The position numbers and the translations under genes were made by a program. This document shows positions 5,160-5,795 of a DNA stretch of 5,795 nucleotides, piece by piece. Numbering within the stretch: the first letter of the stretch is position 1; every line of letters starts with the position of its first letter. The stretch is from assembly GCA_023261405.1 (NCBI GenBank), contig JAHFOZ010000342.1:1-5795 (forward strand). Direction: 5' to 3'. Under the pieces are notes generated by a model. The model made no database searches, was not told the origin of the DNA, and saw nothing but the letters and a program-made list of their open reading frames with translations. This DNA is from Planctomycetota bacterium. GTDB taxonomy: Bacteria > Planctomycetota > MHYJ01 > JACPRB01.

Positions 5160-5795
5160 ATGCAACGCCACCGGCTCCTCATCGCCAATGAATGGGTCGA
5201 CGCGAAGGACACGATCTCCGTCCGCAGCCCGCACACGGGCGAGGTCGTCGGCGAGGTCGCGAAGGCCGGCCCCGCGGAGCTGGAGCGCGCGGTCGCGGCG
5301 GCGGTCCGGGGCTTCGAGGAGACGCGGAAGCTCTCGTCGATCAAGCGCTCGGAGCTGCTCCGCAAGGCCGCCGAGGGCCTTGCGCGCCGTCGGGAGGAGC
5401 TGGCGCGGACGATCACGCTCGAGAACGCCAAGACGATCCGGCTCTCGCGCGCGGAGGTGGAGCGCGCGGTCGCCACGTTCACGATCGCCTCGGAGGAGGC
5501 CAAGCGGATCGGGGGCGAGGTGCTGCCGCTCGACCTGAACGCGCAGTCGGAGGGGCGGGTGGGGCTGACGCGGCGCTTCCCGCTCGGGCCGATCCTGGCG
5601 ATCACGCCGTTCAACTTCCCGCTCAACCTGGTGGCGCACAAGGTGGCGCCTTCGATGGCGGCAGGAAACTCGATGGTTCTCAAGCCGGCGAGTGCGACGC
5701 CGATGACGGCGCTGCTGCTCGGCGAGGTGCTGCTCGAGGCGGGGATGCCGGCCGGGATGGTAAACGTGACGCCCTGCGCGGCGGACCTGGCGGAT
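5160..5795 (+). CDS. NAD(P)-dependent aldehyde dehydrogenase, N-terminal 212 residues (3' end outside window)
   Basis: An ALDH-superfamily enzyme oxidising an aldehyde to an acid (or acyl-CoA) with NAD(P)+, probably cytoplasmic. The frame from ATG 5160 stays open to the window end, and family members are usually about 480 residues, so somewhat under half is seen. Evidence: the N-terminal strand start LLIANEWVDAKDTISVRSPHTGEVVGEV; a helical segment ending TLENAKTIRLSRAEVERA; and the nucleotide-fold signature ITPFNFPLNLVAHKVAP (148-164), with Asn152 as the conserved catalytic-site Asn and Lys175 in VLKPAS as the cofactor-contacting lysine. The catalytic Cys and Glu lie beyond the edge. The PFNFPLNLVAHK form resembles lactaldehyde/semialdehyde-type members, but the substrate cannot be assigned from this part. 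ATG 5160 is the only sensible start, since a TGA at 5124-5126 closes the frame and no start codon lies between. The ribosome site is weak (GGGG at 5152-5155, four bases before ATG). Confidence 0.93.
   Translation, partial: MQRHRLLIANEWVDAKDTISVRSPHTGEVVGEVAKAGPAELERAVAAAVRGFEETRKLSSIKRSELLRKAAEGLARRREELARTITLENAKTIRLSRAEVERAVATFTIASEEAKRIGGEVLPLDLNAQSEGRVGLTRRFPLGPILAITPFNFPLNLVAHKVAPSMAAGNSMVLKPASATPMTALLLGEVLLEAGMPAGMVNVTPCAADLAD

Noticed and set aside
5105..5683. Minus-strand frames of 164 and 192 codons opposite the aldehyde dehydrogenase
   Set aside because: Ser/Arg-rich shadows of the dehydrogenase, whose plus-strand frame carries clear ALDH signatures through to the window edge.

Overview
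The window is very GC-rich and holds four protein genes and one tRNA gene. The best guess for the source is a member of the Planctomycetota or a close relative. Two things point there. One is a small c-type cytochrome whose single haem domain resembles the planctomycete cytochrome C (PSCyt1) family. The other is a 1136-residue membrane Ser/Thr kinase with a zinc-ribbon N-terminus and a very long non-kinase C-terminal part, a style common in that phylum. This assignment is inferred from protein character only; no phylogenetic marker is present.

Layout, left to right. Positions 1-875 (+) are the 3' part of a gene of unknown function whose start lies outside the window. A short gap with a GC-rich hairpin and a possible promoter leads to a complete class II tRNA-Leu with anticodon GAG and an encoded CCA (960-1044). 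About 145 bases later comes a secreted mono-haem cytochrome (1190-1603, +). It converges on the kinase gene (1616-5026, -) with only 12 bases between the stop codons, and a stem-loop covers both stops. A 133-base divergent intergenic region (5027-5159), visibly richer in A/T than the genes, separates the kinase from the first 212 codons of an aldehyde dehydrogenase (5160-5795, +) that runs off the right edge.

The genes do not form an operon: strands alternate and each gene appears to have its own start signals. No joint pathway can be supported. The cytochrome and the dehydrogenase are both redox proteins, but one is exported and the other looks cytoplasmic. The kinase is probably a trans-membrane sensor of unknown input.

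I saw no CRISPR array, insertion sequence, phage gene or integrase, and nothing that clearly amounts to a new system. The most interesting details are regulatory or structural: the shared hairpin over both convergent stop codons; three imperfect repeats of about 14 bases in the divergent promoter region; a 19-codon lipoprotein-signal-like reading frame just upstream of the kinase, correctly spaced from a -10-like hexamer for leaderless translation; and an apparent switch in third-codon-base preference inside the kinase gene near its membrane segment.
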